From the NCBI RefSeq assembly GCF_000832125.1, contig NZ_JPRK01000019.1, positions 1-64,000 of the forward strand: a DNA stretch of 64,000 bases, given 5' to 3'. Under the pieces are notes generated by a model that was not told the DNA's origin, searched no databases, and saw nothing but the letters and a program-made list of their open reading frames with translations. Made by a program: the position numbers and the translations under genes. Shown here in pieces: positions 7,964 to 15,541 of this stretch. The stretch is from Flavobacterium hibernum (GTDB taxonomy: Bacteria > Bacteroidota > Bacteroidia > Flavobacteriales > Flavobacteriaceae). How positions within the stretch are numbered: the stretch's first letter is position 1; each line of letters starts with the position of its first letter.

Positions 7964-8713
7964 TTAATTCCAACGATTTTTATTAAACTGATTTTTTTTC
8001 CAATACAACATCATCAAATATCCTGTTAATGCTCCTCCAATATGAGCAAAGTGTGCAATTCCAGTACCACCACTTCCAAATAAAGAACTTCCTTTGAAAC
8101 CTAAAAACAAATCTATCGCAAGAATTCCAGGAACAAAATATTTAGCTTTAATTGGAACAGGAATAAACATCAAAGCCAATTCAGCATTTGGAAACATAAA
8201 AGCAAAAGCTGTAAGCAATCCATAAATTGCACCAGAAGCCCCAACAACGGTTCCAAGATAAGCATCTGTAAAACCACTAAATTCTGAAACAGAAACTAAA
8301 TTCTGCCATCTGGTATCGATTTTACCTTCTGCCAAAAGCTTCAAAATTTCTTGTTTCTGAAATCCATTTGCCATCAAAGTACTCATTACATCTTGAAAAG
8401 AATAGTAATTTACTAATGTATGAAGCAACGCAGAACCTAAACCACATGATATATAAAAAAATAAGAACTTTTTTCCTCCCCAAAAATGCTCCAACGCAGA
8501 CCCAAAAGATACCATTGCAAACATATTAAAAGCTATATGCATAAATCCGCCATGCATAAACATATGCGTGATTGGCTGCCAAATTTTAAAATTTGGATTT
8601 TCCGGAAAAAACATAGCCAAATATTCATAAGAAACTGGCACTAATTGCGAACCAAGAAAAAATATAATATTGATTATCAACAATTGTTTTACTACGGGAG
8701 TCATATTCATCAT
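7964..8713 (-). CDS. rhomboid-family intramembrane serine protease (first copy)
   Basis: A 249-residue rhomboid with six or more hydrophobic segments. The WQPITHMFMHGGFMHIAFNM block, catalytic Ser160 in VVGASGAIYG and catalytic His224 in IAHFAHIGGALTGY form a complete Ser-His dyad. Its ATG overlaps the mutL stop (ATGA at 8710-8713), so translation is probably coupled. A rhomboid pair after mutL has no obvious functional link to mismatch repair. I read it as a co-transcribed conserved neighbourhood. Confidence 0.9.
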   Translation of the reverse strand: MMNMTPVVKQLLIINIIFFLGSQLVPVSYEYLAMFFPENPNFKIWQPITHMFMHGGFMHIAFNMFAMVSFGSALEHFWGGKKFLFFYISCGLGSALLHTLVNYYSFQDVMSTLMANGFQKQEILKLLAEGKIDTRWQNLVSVSEFSGFTDAYLGTVVGASGAIYGLLTAFAFMFPNAELALMFIPVPIKAKYFVPGILAIDLFLGFKGSSLFGSGGTGIAHFAHIGGALTGYLMMLYWKKNQFNKNRWN

Positions 8714-10632
8714 AAGGCAAACTTTTTATCAATATCTTCCACACGCATTGTGATGAAAGTTGGTTTTTGAAAAGGTGAAATATTTGGGTCTTTGCAGGCA
8801 AACAAACCGTTTACCAAATTATCTTGTTCTTTTTCGGTTAAATAAGACCCTGTTTTAACCGCTAAACTTTTTGCCATCGATTTGGCAATTGTATCATTTT
8901 GACTATAACTACTAGCCGGAATTCCGTCTTGCAAATCGCTCAATAATTGTTCAATTACAAGCGAAACTTCACTCTCGGTAATATTTACCGGAATTCCAGA
9001 AATTATAATATGATCTGTTTGCGCTTCATCAAAAACAAAACCAGTTGTTTCTAGTGAAGGTTTCAATTCTTCGATTAATTCCATTTCGCCAGACGAATAA
9101 AACAAATTCAGCGGAAACAACAATTGTTGACTCGAAGCTTGATTTACGGTCATATTCAGCAAAAATTGTTCATACAAAATACGCTGATGTGCGCGTTGTT
9201 GATCGACAATTACCATTCCTGACTTTATTGGCGAAACAATATATTTTTTATGAATTTGGTATGTTCCCTGACTCGCCTGTTCGATTTCATTATCATTAAA
9301 TAAAGACGAAGTTACTTCTTCATTTTCAAAAGTAAAAGGCGAACTCTCAATAGTTTCTGTATCCAAACCTACATATAAGCTTTCCCAACTTGCAGTTGGT
9401 TCTACTCGTTTATTATAACTAGGATATGAACTTGATCCTGAGCCGGAACTAAAACTTGAACTTGAACCAGATCCTGAGCCAGAACCCGAATTAGATTTAG
9501 AATAATGCTGATTGGTTTTGTCATCTGTAAACGGATTAAAAGTTCCATCTACCTGAATAGTTGGTGTTTCAGCTTCTAAATCCTTATAATGATATGGTGT
9601 ATCTAAATTGGCATCACGATCAAAATCAAGAACGGGAGAAACATTAAATTGTCCCAAACTGTGTTTAATCGAAGCTCTTAAAATAGCATATAAAGCTTGT
9701 TCATCATCAAACTTAATTTCTGTTTTAGTTGGATGAATATTAATATCGATTGTATTTGGCGGAACTGTTAAGTACAAAAAGTAACTTGGCTGTGAACCAT
9801 CTTTTAAAAGACCATCATAAGCTGCCATTACCGCATGATGCAAATAACCACTTTTAATGAAACGATCGTTTACAAAGAAGAATTGTTCTCCTCTGTTTTT
9901 CTTTGCAAATTCCGGCTTACACACAAATCCCTGAACATTTATAATCTCAGTATCTTCGTTTACAGGAACCAATTTTTCATTGGTTTTACCAGACATTATC
10001 CCAACTATACGCTGACGATATCCAGCAGCTGGCAAATTATACATTTCGCTGCCATTATGGTAAAAAGTAAAATGAATATTTGGATGCGCCAATGCCACTC
10101 GCTGAAACTCATCCATAACATGACGAAATTCAACCGTATCTGATTTTAAAAAGTTACGACGAGCCGGAATATTAAAAAACAAGTTTTTAACCGCAAATGA
10201 GGTTCCTTTTGGTAAAACAGCTACTTCCTGCGATACAAATTTACTTCCCTCGATAACAATATGCGTTCCAAGTTCATCCTGATCTTGTTTGGTTTTCATT
10301 TCCATGTGTGCAATTGCAGCAATAGAAGCCAATGCTTCTCCACGGAAACCTTTTGTATGAAGTGAAAATAAATCTTCGGCCTGACGAATTTTTGATGTCG
10401 CATGACGTTCAAAACACAAACGCGCATCGGTTACACTCATTCCTTTACCATTATCAATAACTTGAACTAATGATTTTCCAGCATCTTTTATAATCAATTT
10501 AATATCCGTCGCACTCGCATCAACGGCGTTTTCCAACAGCTCTTTTACAACTGAAGCTGGTCTTTGAACCACCTCTCCGGCAGCAATTTGATTAGCAACG
10601 TGATCAGGAAGTAATTGAATGATACTCGACAT
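8710..10632 (-). CDS. mutL: DNA mismatch repair protein MutL
   Basis: A 640-residue MutL. The N-terminal GHKL ATPase is intact: ELLENAVDA (31-39, catalytic Glu and Asn), DNGKGM (60-65) and KGFRGEALASI (94-104). A Gly/Ser linker at about 379-403 is followed by the C-terminal dimerisation domain. Where endonuclease MutLs have DQHA(x)2E(x)4E, this protein reads DQQRAHQRILYE (477-488). Where they have the CPHGRP metal site it reads SPFQKP (619-624). Both catalytic-metal motifs are therefore degenerate and nicking activity is doubtful. It is the first gene of a four-gene operon. Confidence 0.95.
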   Translation of the reverse strand: MSSIIQLLPDHVANQIAAGEVVQRPASVVKELLENAVDASATDIKLIIKDAGKSLVQVIDNGKGMSVTDARLCFERHATSKIRQAEDLFSLHTKGFRGEALASIAAIAHMEMKTKQDQDELGTHIVIEGSKFVSQEVAVLPKGTSFAVKNLFFNIPARRNFLKSDTVEFRHVMDEFQRVALAHPNIHFTFYHNGSEMYNLPAAGYRQRIVGIMSGKTNEKLVPVNEDTEIINVQGFVCKPEFAKKNRGEQFFFVNDRFIKSGYLHHAVMAAYDGLLKDGSQPSYFLYLTVPPNTIDINIHPTKTEIKFDDEQALYAILRASIKHSLGQFNVSPVLDFDRDANLDTPYHYKDLEAETPTIQVDGTFNPFTDDKTNQHYSKSNSGSGSGSGSSSSFSSGSGSSSYPSYNKRVEPTASWESLYVGLDTETIESSPFTFENEEVTSSLFNDNEIEQASQGTYQIHKKYIVSPIKSGMVIVDQQRAHQRILYEQFLLNMTVNQASSQQLLFPLNLFYSSGEMELIEELKPSLETTGFVFDEAQTDHIIISGIPVNITESEVSLVIEQLLSDLQDGIPASSYSQNDTIAKSMAKSLAVKTGSYLTEKEQDNLVNGLFACKDPNISPFQKPTFITMRVEDIDKKFAL

Positions 10633-10740
10633 TAAGAAATTTGGGTTAAAGGTTGTCCTTCAATTCTCATCAGACTTCGTCTGTAAAAATCTCAGGATAA
10701 TATTATTAATTAATTTATGATTTTTAAAAACCAAAGTCTA

Positions 10741-10748
10741 CAAATTTA
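10741..10748 (-). promoter_or_regulatory. candidate -7 box for the mutL operon
   Basis: Minus-strand TAAATTTG matches the Bacteroidota -7 consensus TAnnTTTG, about 110 bases upstream of the mutL ATG. No clear TTG -33 element is seen, so support is moderate. The 220-base gap to ribH also holds the ribH terminator. Confidence 0.45.
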
Positions 10749-10796
10749 ATGAATTTCCGTTGGCTTTTTAAATAAGTGGCGTCATAAAAAAAACAA

Positions 10797-10830
10797 AAAA
10801 CCTATACTATTTATACACAGTATAGGTTTT
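10797..10830 (-). terminator. terminator after ribH
   Basis: A 12-bp perfect stem AAAACCTATACT / AGTATAGGTTTT with a 10-base loop, located 23 bases after the ribH stop. A T-run follows on the minus strand (A-run on the plus strand at 10787-10800). Confidence 0.85.
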
Positions 10831-10852
10831 AGTATTTTAAAACAATTGTGTT

Positions 10853-11425
10853 TTATTCTTTTTCGATCGTTATTGGAGTTTCTTCGATTTGAATTGCTCC
10901 TGAAGATAACAATGGTTGATTGAATGAGTGTGAAATTGAAGCTTGCTGACGAATATAGGCCATTTTGATTGCTGCAATTGCTGCCTCAGTTCCTTTGTTT
11001 CCGTGAACTCCTCCACTTCTGTCAATGGACTGCTGCATGTTGTTATCTGTTAATACACAAAAGATAACCGGAATATCTGTTTGAACATTCAAATCTTTAA
11101 TTCCCTGTGTAACACCTTCGCATACAAAATCAAAGTGCTTTGTTTCGCCTTGAATAACGCATCCAATAACAATAACTGCATCTACATTTTGCGTTTGCAA
11201 CATTTTTTTTGCACCGTAGATCAACTCAAAACTTCCTGGAACATTCCAACGAATAATTTGTTGAGCAGGAACTTCACAATCAATTAAGGCGTCGAAAGCA
11301 CCATTGTAAAGCCCTTCAGTTATAGTTTCATTCCACTCAGAAACAACAATCCCAAATCGAAAGTCTTTCGCATTTGGGATCGTGTTTTTATCGTATTCTG
11401 ATAAGTTTTTATTTTCAGTAGCCAT
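10853..11425 (-). CDS. ribH: 6,7-dimethyl-8-ribityllumazine synthase
   Basis: Lumazine synthase joins 5-amino-6-ribitylamino-uracil and 3,4-dihydroxybutanone phosphate in riboflavin synthesis. Visible signature blocks are FGIVVSEWNETIT (the Trp contacts the substrate ring), VPGSFELIYGAKK, and GCVIQGETKHFDF with active-site His97. The C-terminal helix is RSGGVHGNKGTEAAIAA. At 190 residues it is longer than the usual ~155. The extra C-terminal ~25 residues (SISHSFNQPLLSSGAIQIEE...) have no family counterpart that I recognise. It follows the TPR-protein gene by 87 bases and has its own terminator. Confidence 0.94.
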   Translation of the reverse strand: MATENKNLSEYDKNTIPNAKDFRFGIVVSEWNETITEGLYNGAFDALIDCEVPAQQIIRWNVPGSFELIYGAKKMLQTQNVDAVIVIGCVIQGETKHFDFVCEGVTQGIKDLNVQTDIPVIFCVLTDNNMQQSIDRSGGVHGNKGTEAAIAAIKMAYIRQQASISHSFNQPLLSSGAIQIEETPITIEKE

Positions 11426-11431
11426 CTGTAT

Positions 11432-11510
11432 ATTTTAGATTTTAGATATTAGACTTTAGATTTCAGATTCTGAAATACAAATCTACAATCTTAAATTTAA
11501 AATTCAGGGT
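11432..11510. repeat. word-repeat spacer upstream of ribH
   Basis: The gap between ribH and the TPR gene consists of repeated TTTAGAT/TTTTAGAT words. It also contains a near-perfect palindrome ATTTCAGA-T-TCTGAAAT (11460-11476). It resembles the AAATCTAAAGTCTGAAATC spacer at 36223-36260 in composition. No ORF or terminator is recognisable. Confidence 0.5.
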
Positions 11511-11512
11511 TT

Positions 11513-12298
11513 TTATTGTGCTAATCCAATCAATACATCAACAGAAGCTGCTTCTGGAGTTGCATCGAAGTTTTCTTTAATATCTGTTAAGTATTTTAAA
11601 GCATCCTCTTTTTGACCTAAAGCTAAAGCAGTTTTACCAGCTTTTAACAAGAAACGAGGTGTTGTAAAATCATTTTTATTAAAATTAGCAGCTTTAACAT
11701 AATAATCTAAAGCTTCTTTTTGTTGGTTTTTTTGAGAATAAGCATCTCCCGTTGCACCAATTGCCAAAGCTCCAACTATCGCATCTTTAGATTTAAAGTT
11801 ACCTAAGTATTTAATAGCATCATCATATTTTCCAATATTCAATGAAGCAATACCTGCATAATAGTTCGCTAAGTTTCCTGCATCTGTTCCAGAATACTCA
11901 TCAGCAATTTTAACGAATCCGAATTTACCTTCAGAACCGTTCAAAGCCAATTTGTACAATGAATCACTTGCTACACCATTTGTCGCTTTGTCAAAATTTT
12001 GTTGAGCAACAAACATTTCGCTTGCAGCTTCGTCTTGTTTAGGAGCTTCAATAAATTTTTGGTAAGCCAAATATCCAATAGTAGCAACTGCAATACCAGC
12101 AACTAAACCAATAATGATTTTTTGATTTTTAGCAACCCAATCCTCAGTTTTTGAAGCAGTTTCATCTAATTTAGAAAAAACCTCAGCTGTTTTACTGTTC
12201 TTCCCATCAAGAATTACTTGTTGTTCTTCATTCACAACTTCTTCTTTAACTTCCTTCTCCTTTGGTGCTTTATATCCTCTTTTATTGTAAGTAGCCAT
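11513..12298 (-). CDS. membrane-anchored tetratricopeptide-repeat protein
   Basis: A 261-residue protein with a charged cytoplasmic N-terminus (1-58), one membrane helix at about 60-82 (KIIIGLVAGIAVATIGYLAY), and a C-terminal helical-repeat region. The repeats are TPR-like (GNLANYYAGIASLNIGKYDDA; ALDYYVKAANFNKNDFTTP). The layout resembles YfgM-type ancillary proteins of the Sec translocon, but sequence likeness is too weak to name it so. Its promoter candidate lies just upstream at 12321-12328. Confidence 0.8.
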   Translation of the reverse strand: MATYNKRGYKAPKEKEVKEEVVNEEQQVILDGKNSKTAEVFSKLDETASKTEDWVAKNQKIIIGLVAGIAVATIGYLAYQKFIEAPKQDEAASEMFVAQQNFDKATNGVASDSLYKLALNGSEGKFGFVKIADEYSGTDAGNLANYYAGIASLNIGKYDDAIKYLGNFKSKDAIVGALAIGATGDAYSQKNQQKEALDYYVKAANFNKNDFTTPRFLLKAGKTALALGQKEDALKYLTDIKENFDATPEAASVDVLIGLAQ

Positions 12299-12320
12299 TT
12301 AAAATTAATTTAGTGAACGG

Positions 12321-12328
12321 CAAAAATA
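12321..12328 (-). promoter_or_regulatory. candidate -7 box for the TPR gene
   Basis: Minus-strand TATTTTTG matches TAnnTTTG and ends 23 bases before the ATG at 12298. A -33 TTG is not evident. Confidence 0.5.
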
Positions 12329-12539
12329 AAATTTTTATTGAAACTGAGGTAAAAAAAATCAATTTTATCACTATTTTAAAAAAAATAACGCTCTAAATAG
12401 CATCTTCAATCTAAATTCAGAGAAAACAATTCATATTTAAACACTACAAAAACCTGTTATAGCAATAATTTTCAATAATTTGAATCTTAAATATTTCTTA
12501 CTTAACTCAAAGTTCTTAATCATGAAAAAGTAATTTTTA

Positions 12540-12627
12540 GCCACAGATTTTACAGATTCTCGCATATTAAGCATTTATTGAATTAAATTTGCTGAACAAA
12601 ATCCTTTTTAGTCTTTTAATCTGTGGC
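12540..12627. repeat. intergenic inverted repeat, GCCACAGATT family (copy 1)
   Basis: Outer arms GCCACAGATT (12540-12549) and AATCTGTGGC (12618-12627) are perfect reverse complements. Further ACAGATT and TCTTTTAATC words lie inside the ~70-base interior. The same outer arms recur at 15453-15525, and single arms occur at 35079 and 44200. Confidence 0.85.
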
Positions 12628-12698
12628 AGAAAAACCAAATCCGCAGGACAAAATTACAATCTGGAGGTGTCAATTTTTATTATTACAGTTTCAAAAAA

Positions 12699-13781
12699 AT
12701 GCATTTAAACAAAATTTCTCTATTCAATTATAAAAATTTCTCCGAAGCCAATTTTGATTTCGACCACAAGATCAATTGTTTTGTTGGCAAAAACGGAATT
12801 GGAAAAACCAATGTACTCGATGCTATTTATCATTTGGCTTACGGAAAAAGTTATTTTAATCCTTTGGCGGTTCAAAATATCAAGCACGGCGAAGAGTTTT
12901 TTGTAATTGATGCCGAATTAGAAAAAAATGACAGAACAGAACAAATTGTTTGCAGTCTAAAAAAAGGACAAAAGAAAGTTTTAAAAAGAAACGGAAAAGC
13001 TTACGACAAATTTTCAGACCATATTGGATTTATTCCCCTTGTAATTATTTCGCCAGCCGATCGCGATTTAATTATAGAAGGAAGTGAAACGCGCCGTAAA
13101 TTTATGGACAACGTTATTTCGCAATTAGACTCCACTTATTTACATCAGCTTATTCAATATCAAAAAGTAATTGTCCAACGAAATGCTTTGCTAAAGTATT
13201 TTGCTTTAAATCATACATTCGACAACGACACCTTATCTATATACAACGAACAGCTTAATAACTTTGGTCAATCTATTTTTGAGAAGCGAAAAGAATTCAT
13301 CGAGCAATTTATACCTATATTTAATACACATCATCAAGCCATAACCGGATCTGAAGAAACTGTTCAACTGGTTTATGAAAGTCATTTGTTCGAAAAAGAC
13401 TTGTTGACACTTTTACAAGAAAACATAAATAAGGACCGCGCTTTGCATTACACAAGCGTAGGAACCCACAAAGACGACTTATCTTTTGAAATCGATTCGT
13501 ATCCTATAAAAAAATTCGGATCGCAAGGACAACAGAAATCTTTCTTGATTGCTTTAAAACTGGCCCAATTTGAATTTTTAAAGAAACAAAGCGGCGTAAA
13601 ACCCCTTTTATTGTTCGATGATATTTTTGATAAACTAGACGAAAGTCGCGTTGCCAAAATTGTCGAAATGGTGAATAGCGAAACTTTTGGACAATTATTT
13701 ATTTCTGACACGCATGCCGAACGTACTGAAGCAATTGTAAAATCGACACATCAGAGTTATAAGATTTTTAATTTAGGGTAA
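12699..13781 (+). CDS. recF: DNA replication/repair protein RecF
   Basis: A 360-residue SMC-like ATPase. Walker A GKNGIGKT lies at residues 30-37, the signature region is around SFEIDSYPIKKFGSQGQQKSF (ABC-type signature GSQGQQ), and Walker B is LLLFDDIFDKLDESR. RecF, with RecO and RecR, loads RecA at single-strand gaps. Length and motifs are normal. Unlike in many bacteria it is not next to dnaA-dnaN. It is followed by a perfect 24-bp inverted repeat. Confidence 0.95.
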   Translation: MHLNKISLFNYKNFSEANFDFDHKINCFVGKNGIGKTNVLDAIYHLAYGKSYFNPLAVQNIKHGEEFFVIDAELEKNDRTEQIVCSLKKGQKKVLKRNGKAYDKFSDHIGFIPLVIISPADRDLIIEGSETRRKFMDNVISQLDSTYLHQLIQYQKVIVQRNALLKYFALNHTFDNDTLSIYNEQLNNFGQSIFEKRKEFIEQFIPIFNTHHQAITGSEETVQLVYESHLFEKDLLTLLQENINKDRALHYTSVGTHKDDLSFEIDSYPIKKFGSQGQQKSFLIALKLAQFEFLKKQSGVKPLLLFDDIFDKLDESRVAKIVEMVNSETFGQLFISDTHAERTEAIVKSTHQSYKIFNLG

Positions 13782-13798
13782 AGCAACCACAATCATTA

Positions 13799-13898
13799 TC
13801 ATCCTGAGCGAAGTCGAAGGATTACGCACGAAGATCCATCAAGTTAGTTACCAATCTTTGTCGAGTCACTCGCGATCCTTCGACTTCGCTCAGGATGA
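13799..13898. repeat. perfect 24-bp inverted repeat (CCTGAGCGAAGTCGAAGG family)
   Basis: Arms at 13799-13822 and 13875-13898 are exact reverse complements, with a 52-base spacer. The core reads CCTGAGCGAAGTCGAAGG. The arms are notably more GC-rich than the surrounding DNA. A degenerate single arm (CTGAGCGAAGCCGAAG) occurs at 19026-19041 after murB. The spacer has no ORF, so this is not an insertion sequence. It could act as a terminator of recF, or it could be a dispersed palindromic element. Confidence 0.85.
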
Positions 13899-13931
13899 CA
13901 AAAATATATGTCTTAAAACTCACTACTAAAA

Positions 13932-13964
13932 AATTCGTGCTAATTCGTGAAATTCGTGGCAACG
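13932..13964. repeat. AATTCGTG direct word repeats (single-arm element)
   Basis: Three tandem imperfect words (AATTCGTGC-TAATTCGTGA-AATTCGTGGC) match the right arm of the inverted repeat at 35124-35192. No facing left arm is visible within the gap, so it looks like half an element. Confidence 0.6.
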
Positions 13965-14043
13965 GTTTTTTTTCACTTTCTATTAAGAATTCAAAAATGA
14001 AAAAACATTATTTTAGCAATTCTATAATTTAAAATTCGATCTT

Positions 14044-14742
14044 ATGAAATTCCCCAAAATTATATTACTATTAATTTCAATCGTACTCGTTTCTTGCAAC
14101 GAAAAAAAGACAACTTCTTTTGAAGAAATTAGTCCAAAAGAATTTGCAGAAAAGATTAAAAACACTGAAAACCCACAAATTTTAGACGTTCGAACTCCTG
14201 ACGAATTTGAATCTGAACATATTGATAATGCTAAAAACGTAAACTGGAACAGCGAAGATTTCGAAACAAAAGCTGCATCTTTTGACAAATCGAAAGCTGT
14301 CTTTGTATATTGTTTAAGTGGCGGAAGAAGCAAAAAAGCAGCTACAAAACTTAACGAACTAGGTTTTAATACAGTTTACGAATTAGAAGGTGGTTTCTTA
14401 AAATGGAACGAGGAGGGATTTGGAAAAGCTTCAACTGGTCAAGTTGGTATGACTACAACTGATTTTAATGACTTACTAAATACGGACAAAAAAGTTTTGG
14501 TAGATTTTTATGCCGAATGGTGTGGCCCATGCAAACAAATGGAACCATACATTTTGAAAATGCAAAAAGAAATGGCAGATAAAGTAACGATCATTCGTAT
14601 TGACGTTGATAAAAACAAAACTTTGGCAAACGAATTAAAAATCAACGGACTTCCTGCTTTATTTTTATACGAAAACAAAACTATAAAATGGCAAACGACT
14701 GGCTTAATTAGCGAACAAGATTTAAAAAAACAACTGCAATAA
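14044..14742 (+). CDS. rhodanese-thioredoxin fusion lipoprotein
   Basis: A 232-residue protein with a lipoprotein signal (MKFPKIILLLISIVLVSC, lipid-modified Cys18). A rhodanese domain spans about 25-130, with QILDVRTPDEF and the active-site loop YCLSGGRS (Cys90). A thioredoxin domain spans about 135-232, with FYAEWCGPCKQ (Cys160 and Cys163) and the cis-Pro segment NGLPALFLY. Both active sites are intact. The fusion implies that a persulfide or disulfide formed on the rhodanese cysteine is handled by the thioredoxin in the periplasm. The sulfur substrate is not evident. A DUF2461 gene follows after 10 bases. Confidence 0.9.
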   Translation: MKFPKIILLLISIVLVSCNEKKTTSFEEISPKEFAEKIKNTENPQILDVRTPDEFESEHIDNAKNVNWNSEDFETKAASFDKSKAVFVYCLSGGRSKKAATKLNELGFNTVYELEGGFLKWNEEGFGKASTGQVGMTTTDFNDLLNTDKKVLVDFYAEWCGPCKQMEPYILKMQKEMADKVTIIRIDVDKNKTLANELKINGLPALFLYENKTIKWQTTGLISEQDLKKQLQ

Positions 14743-14752
14743 AACACTGAAT

Positions 14753-15427
14753 ATGCTTACGAAAGAATCATTGCAATTTTTAGACGATTTAAAAATCAAC
14801 AACAATAGAGATTGGTTTCAGGAAAATAAAAAACGATATGAGATTTTCAAAAAAGATTATCATCAATTGGTGAGTGATTTTCTTGATGCAATGAAACCTC
14901 TTGACCCTTCATTAGAATTATTAGAGGTTAAAAACTGTACATTCCGTATTAATCGTGACATTAGATTTTCTAAAGATAAATCTCCCTACAAAGCTCATTT
15001 AGGTGTTTGGCTTTCATCTGGCGCAAAAGGTCAAAATCGTTCCGGATATTATGTCCATATCGAAAAAGGCGCGAGTTTTATAGCCGGTGGATTTTATTCA
15101 CCAGATCCTGATCAATTGAAAAAAGTACGCAAGGAAATTGCTTTTTTCCATGAAGACTTGGAAGCAATTTTAGCTGATAAAAATTTCAAAAAGGAATTCA
15201 ACAGTTTAGATTTCGATGAAAATAATTCGCTTAAAAACCCGCCAAGAGGTTACGAAAAACAACATCCTGCAATTGAATTTTTAAAACTAAAAAGCTTTAC
15301 AGCAACTCAAAAATATGATATTTCTGAAGTAACAAAAAAAGATTTCGTTGCTAAAATGAGTCAGAAATTAATTGCTCTAAAACCTTTAAACGAGTTTATC
15401 AATCGTGCTTTAGAAACAGAAGAATAA
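14753..15427 (+). CDS. DUF2461 (TIGR02453) family protein
   Basis: A 224-residue protein with DUF2461 hallmarks: an N-terminal FLDDLKINNNRDWFQENKKR, a central FRINRDIRFSKDKSPYKAH and a SGYYVHIEKGASFIAGGFY segment. The family is widespread in bacteria and fungi and has no established function. It lies 10 bases after the rhodanese-thioredoxin gene, so co-transcription is likely. Identification of the family is secure, but its role is unknown. Confidence 0.88.
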   Translation: MLTKESLQFLDDLKINNNRDWFQENKKRYEIFKKDYHQLVSDFLDAMKPLDPSLELLEVKNCTFRINRDIRFSKDKSPYKAHLGVWLSSGAKGQNRSGYYVHIEKGASFIAGGFYSPDPDQLKKVRKEIAFFHEDLEAILADKNFKKEFNSLDFDENNSLKNPPRGYEKQHPAIEFLKLKSFTATQKYDISEVTKKDFVAKMSQKLIALKPLNEFINRALETEE

Positions 15428-15452
15428 TTTTAATAAATTAGATAAAATTTTT

Positions 15453-15525
15453 GCCACAGATTAAAAGATTAGCACAGATTAGCACAGATTATTGAAAATC
15501 ATTTTTAAATCTTTTAATCTGTGGC
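15453..15525. repeat. intergenic inverted repeat, GCCACAGATT family (copy 2)
   Basis: Perfect 18-bp arms: GCCACAGATTAAAAGATT (15453-15470) and its reverse complement (15508-15525). The left half also holds two extra AGCACAGATT words in tandem. It has the same outer arms as the element at 12540-12627. Confidence 0.9.
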
Positions 15526-15541
15526 AAAAAAACTTCATTGA

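Larger units (their letters stand above)
12299..12698. other. 400-base divergent intergenic region
   Basis: It lies between the divergent TPR gene and recF. The minus-strand TATTTTTG box is at 12321-12328 and the GCCACAGATT inverted repeat at 12540-12627. The rest is AT-rich with no supported ORF. I see no clear recF promoter match. Confidence 0.5.

Noticed and set aside
9045..9299. Antisense open frame within mutL
   Set aside because: It is the shadow of a well-supported gene on the other strand and has no start signal or family motif.
13799..13898. The 24-bp inverted repeat as ends of an insertion sequence
   Set aside because: The 52-base interior holds no ORF and there is no target-site duplication that I can see.
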